Source of the DNA: an uncultured Pseudoclavibacter sp.
GTDB taxonomy: Bacteria > Actinomycetota > Actinomycetes > Actinomycetales > Microbacteriaceae
NCBI GenBank assembly: GCA_946221025.1
Contig: CAMIMS010000026.1
Span: 1-24,157 of the forward strand
Reading direction: 5' to 3'
DNA length: 24,157 nt
Each line of letters begins with the position of its first letter. Position 1 is the first letter of the stretch. The notes below the pieces were generated by a model that was given only the letters and a program-made list of their open reading frames with translations, was not told the DNA's origin and did no database searches. Both the position numbers and the translations under genes were made by a program. Below, piece by piece: positions 1 through 7,109 of this stretch.

Positions 1-401
1 CCGGCACGTCCGAGAACACGGGCGGCGGTAACGCAGGCAGCGAGGGAACCGAGAAGTCGATCTTCGACATCCGTGTCGGTGACTGCTTCTCGCTGCCCGA
101 GGACAAGGAGGGTGAGGTCAAGGACGCCGTCGTCTACGACAGCTGCGACGACCCGCACACCTACGAGGCATTCGCCACCACGGACATGCCGCAGTCGAAG
201 TACCCGGGCGACCAGGAGACTCAGGAGTGGGCCGAGAACGCCTGCATGGATGAGTTCAAGAAGAACGTCAAGAACCCGGATGACTTCACGTTCAGCTACT
301 ACTTCCCGACGCGCGAGTCGTGGAGCGAGGGAGACCGCGAGGTGCTGTGCGTTGCCGCGAAGGAAAACGGGTCGGACTGGACCGGATCGGCAGTCAAGTA
401 A
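1..401 (+). CDS. Septum formation family protein, 3' part only
   Basis: The reading frame is already open at base 3 and ends with TAA at 399-401, so only the last 132 residues are seen; the start lies before the window. The visible part begins with a Gly/Ser/Glu-rich linker, followed by a domain with four cysteines: GDCF, DSCDD, NACMD and VLCVA at visible residues 28, 48, 81 and 116. The signature 'CDDPHTYEAF' and the ending 'DWTGSA-K' recur in the next gene. The layout (linker, then extracytoplasmic Cys domain) fits the actinobacterial Septum_form family (PF13845 type), whose biochemical role is not established. Two further copies follow on the same strand, so this is the first visible member of a tandem array. 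Family assignment is from remembered motifs, not a search. A lipid anchor or membrane segment would be in the missing N-terminus. Confidence 0.75.
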   Translation, partial: GTSENTGGGNAGSEGTEKSIFDIRVGDCFSLPEDKEGEVKDAVVYDSCDDPHTYEAFATTDMPQSKYPGDQETQEWAENACMDEFKKNVKNPDDFTFSYYFPTRESWSEGDREVLCVAAKENGSDWTGSAVK

Positions 402-418
402 CCCCGTGTTGCCGCGTA

Positions 419-448
419 GGGCCACCGGTGAGATCGCACCGGTGGCCC
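419..448 (+). terminator. GC-rich hairpin after the first septum-family gene
   Basis: GGGCCACCGGTG at 419-430 and its exact complement CACCGGTGGCCC at 437-448 form a 12-bp perfect stem with a 6-base loop (agatcg). There is no T-run after it, so it is either a U-tract-free terminator, as is common in high-GC actinobacteria, or a processing or stabilising hairpin between tandem genes. It starts 17 bases after the stop codon and ends 31 bases before the next ATG. Confidence 0.55.
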
Positions 449-479
449 TGCCCTGTCTAAGAGAGGATTTCTGACCCGA

Positions 480-1013
480 ATGAGGCGAGCGCTTTCAATC
501 GTGATCGTGGCACTGTGCGGTGGTGTGCTCATGGGATGTGCGGCAATGAGTGGCCAGGGTGAAGCGGCCCAGACCCCGGCACCCGGAGCGGAGCGAACCC
601 CCGCGAACAACGGTGCCCCGAAACCGGTGGACCCCTCGAACGACCGCGGGGAGCAGCGCCTCATCTATGACGTTCAGGTCGGCCAGTGCTTTTCGCTTCC
701 CGATGACGCCGGCCAAAACAGCGCAATCCTCACCGTGACGGTGTACCCGAGCTGCGAGTCGCCGCACCAGTACGAAGCGTTCGCCACCGGTCAGGTCGAG
801 GGCGAGACGTACCCGGGCAAGGGCGAGGTCGACAAGCAGGTGGATGCGTTCTGCTCGGCTCAGTTCGCATCCTTCACCTCAGACCGTTCGGCCTTCGATT
901 ACACCGCGATCTCCCCGAGTGAGGACTCGTGGCGCTCGGGCGGCGATCGCCAGATTCTGTGCCTCGCGACCTCGAAGGTTGAAGCGGTCTGGACGGGCTC
1001 CGCAGGCAAGTAG
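480..1013 (+). CDS. Septum formation family lipoprotein (second copy)
   Basis: This 177-residue protein has a lipoprotein signal peptide: basic MRR, a hydrophobic core, and the lipobox L-M-G-C with Cys20 as the predicted lipidated residue. A Pro/Ala/Gly-rich linker (about 21-60) leads to the four-cysteine domain: C70 (VGQCFSLP), C92 (PSCESPHQYEAFA), C125 (AFCSAQF) and C161 (QILCLA). Four invariant cysteines outside the membrane suggest two disulfides. The gap between the second and third Cys is 33 residues, exactly as in the other two copies. The ATG at 480 is preceded by GAGAGGA at 461-467, a somewhat distant ribosome binding site. The gene follows its paralog after a hairpin and precedes the third copy by 40 bases. 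Family function is unknown; the name comes from the Pfam-type domain, not from experiment. Confidence 0.8.
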   Translation: MRRALSIVIVALCGGVLMGCAAMSGQGEAAQTPAPGAERTPANNGAPKPVDPSNDRGEQRLIYDVQVGQCFSLPDDAGQNSAILTVTVYPSCESPHQYEAFATGQVEGETYPGKGEVDKQVDAFCSAQFASFTSDRSAFDYTAISPSEDSWRSGGDRQILCLATSKVEAVWTGSAGK

Positions 1014-1041
1014 GCACCGCTGGATACGGCACGACCCAACC

Positions 1042-1047
1042 TAGACT
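1042..1047 (+). promoter_or_regulatory. -10 box of a leaderless promoter
   Basis: TAGACT ends 6 bases before the ATG at 1054, and no ribosome binding site lies between. Transcription should therefore start at or within a base or two of the ATG. This indicates that the third septum-family gene has its own promoter besides any readthrough from the gene upstream. Confidence 0.6.
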
Positions 1048-1053
1048 CAACGC

Positions 1054-1524
1054 ATGCGTTCCCGCCCCGCACCGATCGTGTCGGCGATGCTCGCGTTCGC
1101 GAGCGCCCTGACCCTCACTGCCTGCTCGGAGAATACCCCAGATGAGCCGCAGGCCATGCCAATCGCGAATGTTCAGGCGGGCGCGTGCTTCGATGTGACC
1201 GACGATCGAACCACCGCGCTCGTGGCCCCCAACTGCCAGTTCCCGCACGACTACGAGAGCCTCGGCGCGTTCACCATCGACGCCCCGACCTATCCCGGTG
1301 CGGATTCGATTGCCCGGCGAGCTGCGAAAGATTGCTCCGAGTTCATGCTCGCCTATACGGGGCTGCTCCCGTCGCAGGCTCCGGAGCTTCGAAGCGAGTA
1401 CTTCGCGCCGTCGGAGGCCGGATGGTCTGCCGGTGACCACGCGGTGCTGTGCGTCGTCGCACGAGCCGATGGGAGCGCGCTTAGCCAAAGCGTCGCCCAG
1501 GCCGATGGTGACCAGGCGCAGTAG
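1054..1524 (+). CDS. Septum formation family lipoprotein (third, shorter copy)
   Basis: This 156-residue protein starts with a lipoprotein signal peptide, lipobox L-T-A-C with Cys24 as the modified residue. It has almost no linker before the four-cysteine domain: C45 (AGACFDV), C61 (PNCQFPHDYES), C94 (KDCSEFM) and C133 (VLCVVA). 'SEAGWSAGDHAVLC' matches 'SEDSWRSGGDRQILC' in the second copy, so the two are paralogs despite strong divergence elsewhere. The tail after C133 is different and hydrophilic. The ATG at 1054 is supported by the leaderless -10 box just upstream. The gene runs convergently towards ssrA with 117 bases between the ends. Predicted to sit on the outer face of the cell membrane; function unknown. 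Confidence 0.75.
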   Translation: MRSRPAPIVSAMLAFASALTLTACSENTPDEPQAMPIANVQAGACFDVTDDRTTALVAPNCQFPHDYESLGAFTIDAPTYPGADSIARRAAKDCSEFMLAYTGLLPSQAPELRSEYFAPSEAGWSAGDHAVLCVVARADGSALSQSVAQADGDQAQ

Positions 1525-1641
1525 CCTCGCACCACCTGCGATCTGCGAGTCGTACCGCGCTCGTGCGCATCCCCCACGTGTTCTCGTTGCGTCTCACGCC
1601 GCGGCCCAAGCATCGATCGAGCGTGCTCGACACTCGCCGTT

Positions 1642-2013
1642 TGGTGGAGATGGGGGGAATCGAACCCCCGTCCATCGCTGAGACGCTGCGGCTTCTCCGG
1701 GTGCAGTCTGTCGAGCGTTCTACTCGGCTCCGATCATTCGGACAGACGCGTTGATCGACAAGCCCAGTTCCAGTTCATGTCCCGCGTCGCCCTGAAACGC
1801 AGCGGCGCGGCAAGCCTTCTCAATGACGCCAGGACCCGGGCCGAAGGCGTACCCGGACTGACGGACTCGGGCTCGCTGAATTAGGCAGCGAGGGCGAAGT
1901 CGGTGCGCTTAGCATTGGCACCTATAGGTTGCGGGGGGGCGTTTACGAGATAACCCCGCCTCCTCGACCCGCTTCACGCAGCATGACGAGCGATGTCGAA
2001 ACCGATCATCCCC
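1642..2013 (-). ncRNA. ssrA: tmRNA
   Basis: On the minus strand the RNA begins with GGGGATGATCGGTTTCGACA (2013 downward), the hallmark 5' end of tmRNA. It ends with a T-arm (GGGGG TTCGATT CCCCC), then CATCTCC, A and an encoded CCA at 1644-1642. The 5' GGGGATG pairs with 3' CATCTCC (one G-U), forming the tRNA-like acceptor stem. The 372-base length is normal for a one-piece tmRNA. Inside is the tag reading frame (separate entry). With SmpB, encoded about 3.6 kb away on the same strand, it rescues stalled ribosomes and marks the nascent protein for proteolysis. No clear -10 box was identified upstream, and the 3' flank carries only a weak hairpin. Confidence 0.97.
1881..1919 (-). other. ssrA: tmRNA proteolysis tag reading frame
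   Basis: Reading down from 1919, GCC AAT GCT AAG CGC ACC GAC TTC GCC CTC GCT GCC TAA encodes ANAKRTDFALAA and a stop. The ending ALAA is the degron recognised by Clp-type proteases, and 'DFALAA' is shared with other actinobacterial tags. Which codon is the resume codon is inferred from alignment to the usual A-N start. Confidence 0.92.
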
Positions 2014-2018
2014 TCGTT

Positions 2019-2036
2019 TCCGGATGCTCATCCGGA
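2019..2036. repeat. Perfect palindrome flanking the tmRNA 5' end
   Basis: TCCGGATGCTCATCCGGA: 8-base arms around a 2-base centre, 5 bases outside the mature tmRNA 5' end. If transcribed it would form a hairpin in the precursor leader just before the expected RNase P cleavage point; alternatively it is an operator-like site in the ssrA promoter. Beyond it, 2037-2209 holds no gene I can support. Confidence 0.6.
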
Positions 2037-2209
2037 GCGTGCGCGGTCGCGGTCGTGAAACTGCAACGAGAACACTGTGGAGTTATCAGGGTGCCGCGGC
2101 GCGCGTGGCCACGGTAGCTCGCGAGTTTACCGCGGCCGCAGTGTGAATGCCACGTTGGTCGTGTTTCCGCGCGCCCGGACGTCACGCGCGTGCCGCCGGC
2201 GCGTGGCAC

Positions 2210-2215
2210 CATAGT
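2210..2215 (+). promoter_or_regulatory. Possible -10 box, leaderless position
   Basis: CATAGT lies 7 bases before the ATG at 2223, the same spacing as the clearer TANNNT boxes before the genes at 3840 and 17285. It lacks the first consensus T, so support is modest, but no ribosome binding site precedes the ATG. Confidence 0.35.
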
Positions 2216-2222
2216 CGCCATC

Positions 2223-3782
2223 ATGAGCACCGGCGGCGATCGCTTCGATCCGTTCAAGAACCTTCCGGAGGTCAATCCCGAAGGGGCGTCGCAATCGACG
2301 CCCGCGAATTCGCCGGCCGGGCCGCAGGGACCGATGCCGGGGCCCTGGAACCGACGCCAGCTCGGCGAGCAGTACGTGCGGCCCACCACCGACCGGCGCT
2401 TTTCGGAGGAACCGGGCGCAAAGTTCGATCGGAAGTCCCTCCCGGATGGGTCCAAGGCCGGGCCGTATAAAGAGCAGAAGAAGCTCAAGGGCAAAAAGGC
2501 CGTCGAAGCGTATGAGCGCGAGATGGCCGAGAAGCGCGCTCGCGAAGAGCAGGCGGCCATCGAGGCGGCGAACCGAGAGGCTCGAGGAGTTGCCGGGTTT
2601 GCCGACCGCACATCGCAGGCGCGCGGTGTCACAATCTCGAACCCCGACTACGCGCCGAGGCCCGACTACGTCGCCGCCGATGCGAAACCGCCCAAGCCAC
2701 CAAAGAAGTGGTACAAGAAATTCGCGATCATGATTCCGCTGTCGATCGTGGTGACCGTCGCGCTCGCCCTCGGCATCGGGTGGCCCGCGCTCATGCAGGT
2801 GCGCGCGACGGCGGATGCGGATGCGGCTGCGGCTGCATACACCCGGGCGAGGGAGGCATACGCACTCGCGTGGTCGGCTGACAACCTGGATGCGCTCACC
2901 TCCGCCTTTCCGAGCAAGGCCATCGCGAAGACCGAGAACCCGCTCATCCAGCCCGCCGACGCGCAGCGCACCCTCGATGAACAGTGCAGTCGTCTTGATG
3001 GAGCCTCGCGTGCCGCGAACGCGCTGACCGCCTCTCCCCCGCCGAGCCTCACGCAGCTGTCGAGCACGCAGTTCTCATCCGCCTACCGCCAGGCCCAGCA
3101 GGCGGATTCACAGTTCGCGCCCGAACGGCAGGCCGGTCAAACCCTGCTCAGCGCGATCAGGCAGACGATGCCGCAAATGCAGCGCTTCTGCACGAACTTC
3201 CGTCTTGGACTTGCGATCGCGAACAATCGCGGCGCACGCGACACTGCCGAGTTGAAGCCCCTTCGCACGATTCCGAAGGGCGGCGTGATCAATTTCGGCG
3301 AGCGGCAGATGCCCTGCGAGGACCCGGCAGGCTGCCCGAACTACGCCGATGACCTGGCTCGTGAGAAGTACGCCGAGCTCTGGCGCGCGATCGCCGAAGA
3401 GTACGACGACGCGCTCCTGCTGCACTACCGCGACCAGTGCTGGTTGGATGCGCTCGTCGGCTACTGCGTGAAGATGGTCGACGTGGTGCAGGCTGACCGC
3501 GACAGTTTGCAATCGATCGCATCCGCGATGCGCGGCGAGAAACCCGGTAAAGATCCGAACGAGCCGGTGCTGCCGAAGCTCGCGGCCGCCATCGACGAGG
3601 CGAACAAAGCCGTGAACCAGGCAACGCAAGCGGCATACCTGGAGGCCGGGCGGGTCGATCCGGCGGTGCTCGCCTCACAGGAGCCGACGTGGGCAAGCGA
3701 CATGCTCATCCGCATCCTCGGGCAGTTCGAATCGCACCTCGGTGAGGCCGCATCAAGCTGGCGACAAACCACCGGAATTTGA
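2223..3782 (+). CDS. Single-pass membrane protein, six-cysteine outer domain (paralog 1)
   Basis: I do not recognise a named family. The 519-residue protein has a hydrophilic N-terminal half: a Pro/Gly-rich stretch (1-80), then a charged, probably helical Lys/Glu/Ala-rich stretch (about 82-122). A Lys-rich stop (KPPKPPKKWYKK) precedes one membrane segment at about 167-192. The C-terminal 325 residues should be outside the cell, since positive charges lie on the N-terminal side. That domain is rich in Ala and Gln, probably helical, with exactly six cysteines: 255, 323, 365, 371, 406 and 415, including 'CEDPAGCPN'. The next gene encodes a paralog with the same six. The start was chosen at ATG 2223; a GTG at 2190 is in frame but has less support. 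A scaffold or envelope role is a guess. Confidence 0.8.
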   Translation: MSTGGDRFDPFKNLPEVNPEGASQSTPANSPAGPQGPMPGPWNRRQLGEQYVRPTTDRRFSEEPGAKFDRKSLPDGSKAGPYKEQKKLKGKKAVEAYEREMAEKRAREEQAAIEAANREARGVAGFADRTSQARGVTISNPDYAPRPDYVAADAKPPKPPKKWYKKFAIMIPLSIVVTVALALGIGWPALMQVRATADADAAAAAYTRAREAYALAWSADNLDALTSAFPSKAIAKTENPLIQPADAQRTLDEQCSRLDGASRAANALTASPPPSLTQLSSTQFSSAYRQAQQADSQFAPERQAGQTLLSAIRQTMPQMQRFCTNFRLGLAIANNRGARDTAELKPLRTIPKGGVINFGERQMPCEDPAGCPNYADDLAREKYAELWRAIAEEYDDALLLHYRDQCWLDALVGYCVKMVDVVQADRDSLQSIASAMRGEKPGKDPNEPVLPKLAAAIDEANKAVNQATQAAYLEAGRVDPAVLASQEPTWASDMLIRILGQFESHLGEAASSWRQTTGI

Positions 3783-3826
3783 TCCGAGCCTGTGCGCGGC
3801 GTTAGGCGGCATCGCGGCAGCACGCC

Positions 3827-3832
3827 TAGCCT
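3827..3832 (+). promoter_or_regulatory. -10 box of a leaderless promoter
   Basis: TAGCCT ends 7 bases before the ATG at 3840, with no ribosome binding site between. It decides the start of the downstream gene in favour of ATG 3840 over the in-frame GTG at 3792. Confidence 0.6.
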
Positions 3833-3839
3833 GGGGCGT

Positions 3840-5492
3840 ATGCGTGGATACGACGACGACCCCCAGTACCCCTACGACCGCTCGGATGAGTCGGCTGATG
3901 GGCTCCTGGAGGGTGAGGCCTTCGACGGCCCGACCGAGCAGTACCCGCCGTTCGGCGACGAGCCCGGTGGCGGGCAGACGTACGGCTCGACCGTGTTCGA
4001 CGACACCCTGCACGGTGACAACACATTCATGGGCGACGGATGGTTCGCCACGAGCGGCGCCCCGTACGACGGGATGGATCAGTCACCGACCGAAGCCTTC
4101 GAACCCTCGACGCGCGCCTACGCGTCACTTCGGGATGAACTGGGCGAGGAGGCTCAGCCGTACGACTCCGAGACGGACGAGCCGGCAACCGAGATGTTCG
4201 GCACCGCACCTGCCGGGGGCGAAGCGGCGACCGAGATGTTCGCGACCGCCCCTGCCGCCGGCGCCACGTATGCCGGCGGTGCTCACCCCTCGACGGGGAC
4301 GCATGACACGGCGACGATTGACGGCGATTCCCTGTTCTCTGAGGAGCAGACGGGCGGCGAAGAACCGCCTCGGGGCGACCTCGAGGACGATCGCACCGAA
4401 ACCCCGTGGTACCGCAAGCCGTGGTTCTACGCGGTCGCCGCGCTCAGCGTGATTCTGCTCATCGCCGCAATCGCCGTGCCACTGTTCATGAACCTCTCGC
4501 GCGCCCAGGAGGGCGACCGTCTCGCTGACGAGTACGAGGCCGCGCTCGCCCAGCACGACTCCGTGTGGAGCAATGAGCGGTTGCTCGCGCTGCAAAACCT
4601 GAACGTGACCGACCCGATTGGTGAGAACGGTGACTTCTTCGTGCAGTCGGCCGCGTCGATGGAGGCATTCGCGAACGGATGCACCCGTGTTGACGCTGCG
4701 GCCACGACGCTGAAGGAGCTGGAGGGCGCCGCCCTCCCGACCCTCGCCGTGCGCGAGGGGGCCGATGCATCCGAGCGCTACCGCCAGGCGCAGCAGAAGT
4801 CGGCGAGCATGGGCGAGCGTGCCGCAAAGGAAGAGCAGCTCATCAAGGAGGGATGGGTTGCCCTCACCGACCTCGTCGAGATCTGCGGAACCCTGCCTCA
4901 GTACAACTCCGTCTATAACGCGTACCTGAACGCGCAGACGGAGAAACTCGCACCGACGCTCATCGTGGAGAACAACGAGACGAAGGACATCGGCAACGGA
5001 CTGCAGTGGACGTGCACCTCGACGGCCGGCTGCCCCAACGTGCTCGACAATGAGAACCGAATCGCCTACGCCGATGCGGTGGCCGCATCGCACCAGACCT
5101 TCTACCGCGATTTCGCGGCCCTGAGCCAGCAGCAGTGCTTCCTCTCGAAGTTCCAGACCGTGTGTGACGCGTATGCCACGAACTGGTCGAAGGCCGCGGA
5201 TGCGTACGGTCGCTCCGTCGACTCGCTGAAGAACACCGAACCGAATGTCGTTGAGGGCGCTGCGCTTGTTCCCGAGTCGCAGCAGGCCGAAGCGGATGCG
5301 ACCAAGGCCATTCAGGAGGGCGACAACGCGGTGAATGCCGAGTGGCGCAAGATCGACCCCTCGATCAGCGATGAGGAGGCCGGTCGGCGCGGTTGGCAGG
5401 CTCGCAGCCTCAAGCGCATCCTCGCCGAAGATCAGAACACGCTCACACAACTGGTCGCAGACGTTCAGGCCGCTAGCGGTCAGCAGGCGTAG
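3840..5492 (+). CDS. Single-pass membrane protein, six-cysteine outer domain (paralog 2)
   Basis: This 550-residue protein is a tandem paralog of the previous one. Residues 1-190 are acidic, Gly/Thr-rich and probably disordered and cytoplasmic, with four copies of [PA]-T-E-[QAM]-[YF]: PTEQY 31-35, PTEAF 83-87, ATEMF 116-120 and ATEMF 130-134. A membrane segment follows at about 196-218, after 'PWYRKPW'. The outer domain has six cysteines: 281, 349, 392, 398, 433 and 442. Spacings are 68, 43, 6, 35 and 9, against 68, 42, 6, 35 and 9 in the neighbour. 'CTSTAGCPN' matches 'CEDPAGCPN', and the region around C433/C442 also aligns. The cytoplasmic halves are unrelated, so the outer domain is the conserved part. 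It ends 21 bases before a strong terminator. Function unknown. Confidence 0.82.
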   Translation: MRGYDDDPQYPYDRSDESADGLLEGEAFDGPTEQYPPFGDEPGGGQTYGSTVFDDTLHGDNTFMGDGWFATSGAPYDGMDQSPTEAFEPSTRAYASLRDELGEEAQPYDSETDEPATEMFGTAPAGGEAATEMFATAPAAGATYAGGAHPSTGTHDTATIDGDSLFSEEQTGGEEPPRGDLEDDRTETPWYRKPWFYAVAALSVILLIAAIAVPLFMNLSRAQEGDRLADEYEAALAQHDSVWSNERLLALQNLNVTDPIGENGDFFVQSAASMEAFANGCTRVDAAATTLKELEGAALPTLAVREGADASERYRQAQQKSASMGERAAKEEQLIKEGWVALTDLVEICGTLPQYNSVYNAYLNAQTEKLAPTLIVENNETKDIGNGLQWTCTSTAGCPNVLDNENRIAYADAVAASHQTFYRDFAALSQQQCFLSKFQTVCDAYATNWSKAADAYGRSVDSLKNTEPNVVEGAALVPESQQAEADATKAIQEGDNAVNAEWRKIDPSISDEEAGRRGWQARSLKRILAEDQNTLTQLVADVQAASGQQA

Positions 5493-5513
5493 CCCGCGGT
5501 CTCGCAAAGTGCG

Positions 5514-5550
5514 AAGAAGCCCGGCACCTTCTCTCGGTGCCGGGCTTCTT
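5514..5550. terminator. Strong bidirectional rho-independent terminator
   Basis: AAGAAGCCCGGCACC (5514-5528) and GGTGCCGGGCTTCTT (5536-5550) form a 15-bp perfect stem with a 7-base loop. The outer arms are A/G- and T/C-rich, giving a T-rich 3' end on both strands. It lies between the convergent membrane-protein gene (ends 5492) and smpB (ends 5579) and should stop transcription from both sides. Confidence 0.88.
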
Positions 5551-5578
5551 TGTTGCGTGTGTTGTTCGCGCGGTGGAG

Positions 5579-6058
5579 CTACTCCCCCATGAAGCGACGG
5601 TGCGCGACGGCACGCTCGGCCTCGCGCCGATCCTGCCGCTCGCGAAGCGCGTGACGCTTGTCGTATTCGCGCTTACCCTTCGCCGTTGCGAGCTCGATCT
5701 TCGCGCGCCCGTCGCTGAAGTACAGCGACAGCGGGATGAGCGTGTACCCGCCCTCCCGAGTCTTCGTGCCAAGCTTCAGAATCTGATCTTTGTGCAGCAA
5801 GAGTTTGCGTTTGCGGCGGGTGGAGTGGTTCGTCCACGACCCCTGCGCGTATTCGGGAATGTGCACGCCTTCGAGCCACACCTCACCGCGATCGACGTAC
5901 GCGTATCCGTCCGTGAGCGAGGCGCGCCCCTGACGCAGGGCCTTCACTTCGGTTCCCCACAGCACGATCCCCGCTTCGACGGTGTCCTCGATGAGGTAGT
6001 CGTGGCGCGCTTTGCGATTGGTCGCAATCACCTTGCGGTCCGCTTTCGATTCGGCCAT
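5579..6058 (-). CDS. smpB: SsrA-binding protein SmpB
   Basis: SmpB binds the tRNA-like domain of tmRNA and delivers it to stalled ribosomes for trans-translation. The 159-residue product has the expected length and motifs: the N-terminal 'NRKARHDYLIEDTVEAGIVL' with the typical 'GTEVKALR' after it, 'EVWLEGVHIPEY', 'RKRKLLLHK', 'LSLYFSDGRAKIELATAKGK', and the basic C-terminal tail 'KREYDKR' that occupies the mRNA channel. The start is ATG 6058 because GGGAGG lies about 6 bases upstream; an in-frame start 60 bases earlier would add unrelated residues. It follows ftsX after a 139-base gap with its own possible promoter. Its RNA partner ssrA is on the same strand downstream, separated by two genes on the opposite strand. 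Confidence 0.97.
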   Translation of the reverse strand: MAESKADRKVIATNRKARHDYLIEDTVEAGIVLWGTEVKALRQGRASLTDGYAYVDRGEVWLEGVHIPEYAQGSWTNHSTRRKRKLLLHKDQILKLGTKTREGGYTLIPLSLYFSDGRAKIELATAKGKREYDKRHALRERQDRREAERAVAHRRFMGE

Positions 6059-6124
6059 TCCCGCCTCCCTTCTCGAGTATCCGTCGCGAACCGTGGTGCC
6101 CGCGTGGCGGAACGGCAAACTGAC

Positions 6125-6130
6125 AGCTTA
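6125..6130 (-). promoter_or_regulatory. Possible smpB -10 box
   Basis: TAAGCT on the minus strand (6130 to 6125) would give a leader of about 60 bases before smpB. No convincing -35 box was seen, so this is only a candidate. Confidence 0.3.
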
Positions 6131-6197
6131 GACCCGAATAGGTCCGGAAGCCGGTTGAGCGGTGCGAGCGTTGACGGCGCTGAAGCCGATGCGCCGC

Positions 6198-7109
6198 CTA
6201 AACGCGCAGGTAACGGCTGATCGCGATCCAACCGGCAAGCCCGGAGAGCACGATCGCGATGAGGATGAGGATTGGCGTGATGAGCGCCGCATCCGCAAGG
6301 CCCACGAACGAGGTGAAGATCATCTGCTCCGCGAGGAAGCCCCTCACGAAGAACTGCACGATGGCGAATATCGCGGCGCTGGCAAGCAGTGAACCGATGA
6401 GCGCAGCAACGATGCCCTCGAGAATGAATGGTGCTTGGATGAGCCGGTTCGAGGCGCCCACCAGGCGCATGATCGAGAGTTCTCGCCGTCGTGAGAACGC
6501 AGACAGCCGAATCGTTGTCGCGATCAGCAGCACCGCCGCGATCAGCATGATCACGGCGATTCCGATGGCGGTGAGGCTCGCAACGTTCAACGCGTTGAAG
6601 ATGCCGTCGAGAAAGCGTCGCTGGTCAACGACCGATTCGACACCGGGCATATTCGAGAGTTGCTCGACGAGCACATCCGATTGCGACGGGTCGTGCAGGT
6701 TCACCCAGAACGCCTCGTGCAGGTATTCCGGCTTCACGTATGAGGTGATCGGGTCGCCCTCGAACTGGTCGAGAAAGTTCGCGTAGGCCTGCTCCTGGTC
6801 TTCGAAGTAGTACTGGTTGATGTAGGGGCTCAGCACTTCGCCCTTGAGCTGCTCTTCAACTGCGGCGATCTGCTCGGGCGTGGCTTTGGTCTTATTGCAT
6901 TTAGCGCTGTTGGAGACCTCGGTGCAAAAGTCGACGGCCACCTGAGCGCGGTCGTACCAGTAGCTCTTCATGGAGTCGATTTGGCGCTGCAGCAAAATGG
7001 CGCCGCCAACGAAGGTGAGCGACACGAATGTGACGAGCACCACCGAGATGACCATGCTGGCGTTCCGACGCAGCCCCTGCCACATCTCTGAGAAGACGAA
7101 TCCGATCAT
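6198..7109 (-). CDS. ftsX: Cell division protein FtsX
   Basis: FtsX is the membrane half of the FtsEX ABC-type complex, which transmits ATP hydrolysis by FtsE to peptidoglycan hydrolases outside the cell. The 303-residue protein has the family topology: cytoplasmic N-terminus 'FVFSEMWQGLRRN', a membrane segment at about 19-40, an extracellular domain (about 43-175), then three more membrane segments near 177-200, 229-252 and 275-297. The conserved 'RRRELSIMRLVGAS' lies in the cytoplasmic loop after the second segment, where it contacts FtsE. Two cysteines, 62 and 71, in the outer domain may form a disulfide. The ATG overlaps the ftsE stop (ATGA), so translation is probably coupled. Confidence 0.95.
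   Translation of the reverse strand: MIGFVFSEMWQGLRRNASMVISVVLVTFVSLTFVGGAILLQRQIDSMKSYWYDRAQVAVDFCTEVSNSAKCNKTKATPEQIAAVEEQLKGEVLSPYINQYYFEDQEQAYANFLDQFEGDPITSYVKPEYLHEAFWVNLHDPSQSDVLVEQLSNMPGVESVVDQRRFLDGIFNALNVASLTAIGIAVIMLIAAVLLIATTIRLSAFSRRRELSIMRLVGASNRLIQAPFILEGIVAALIGSLLASAAIFAIVQFFVRGFLAEQMIFTSFVGLADAALITPILILIAIVLSGLAGWIAISRYLRV

Noticed and set aside
1617..1630. TCGAG-CGTG-CTCGA hairpin as ssrA terminator
   Set aside because: Only a 5-bp stem and no T-run on the minus strand; too weak to call in GC-rich DNA.
3803..3828. TAGGC/GCCTA inverted repeat overlapping the -10 box of the gene at 3840
   Set aside because: Five-base arms 16 bases apart are expected by chance in this composition.
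4125..5507. 460-codon open frame on the minus strand opposite the second six-cysteine protein
   Set aside because: It is an antisense shadow of a GC-rich gene: Arg/Leu/Val-rich composition without domain signs, no ribosome binding site, and it fully overlaps a gene with conserved paralogy and a promoter.
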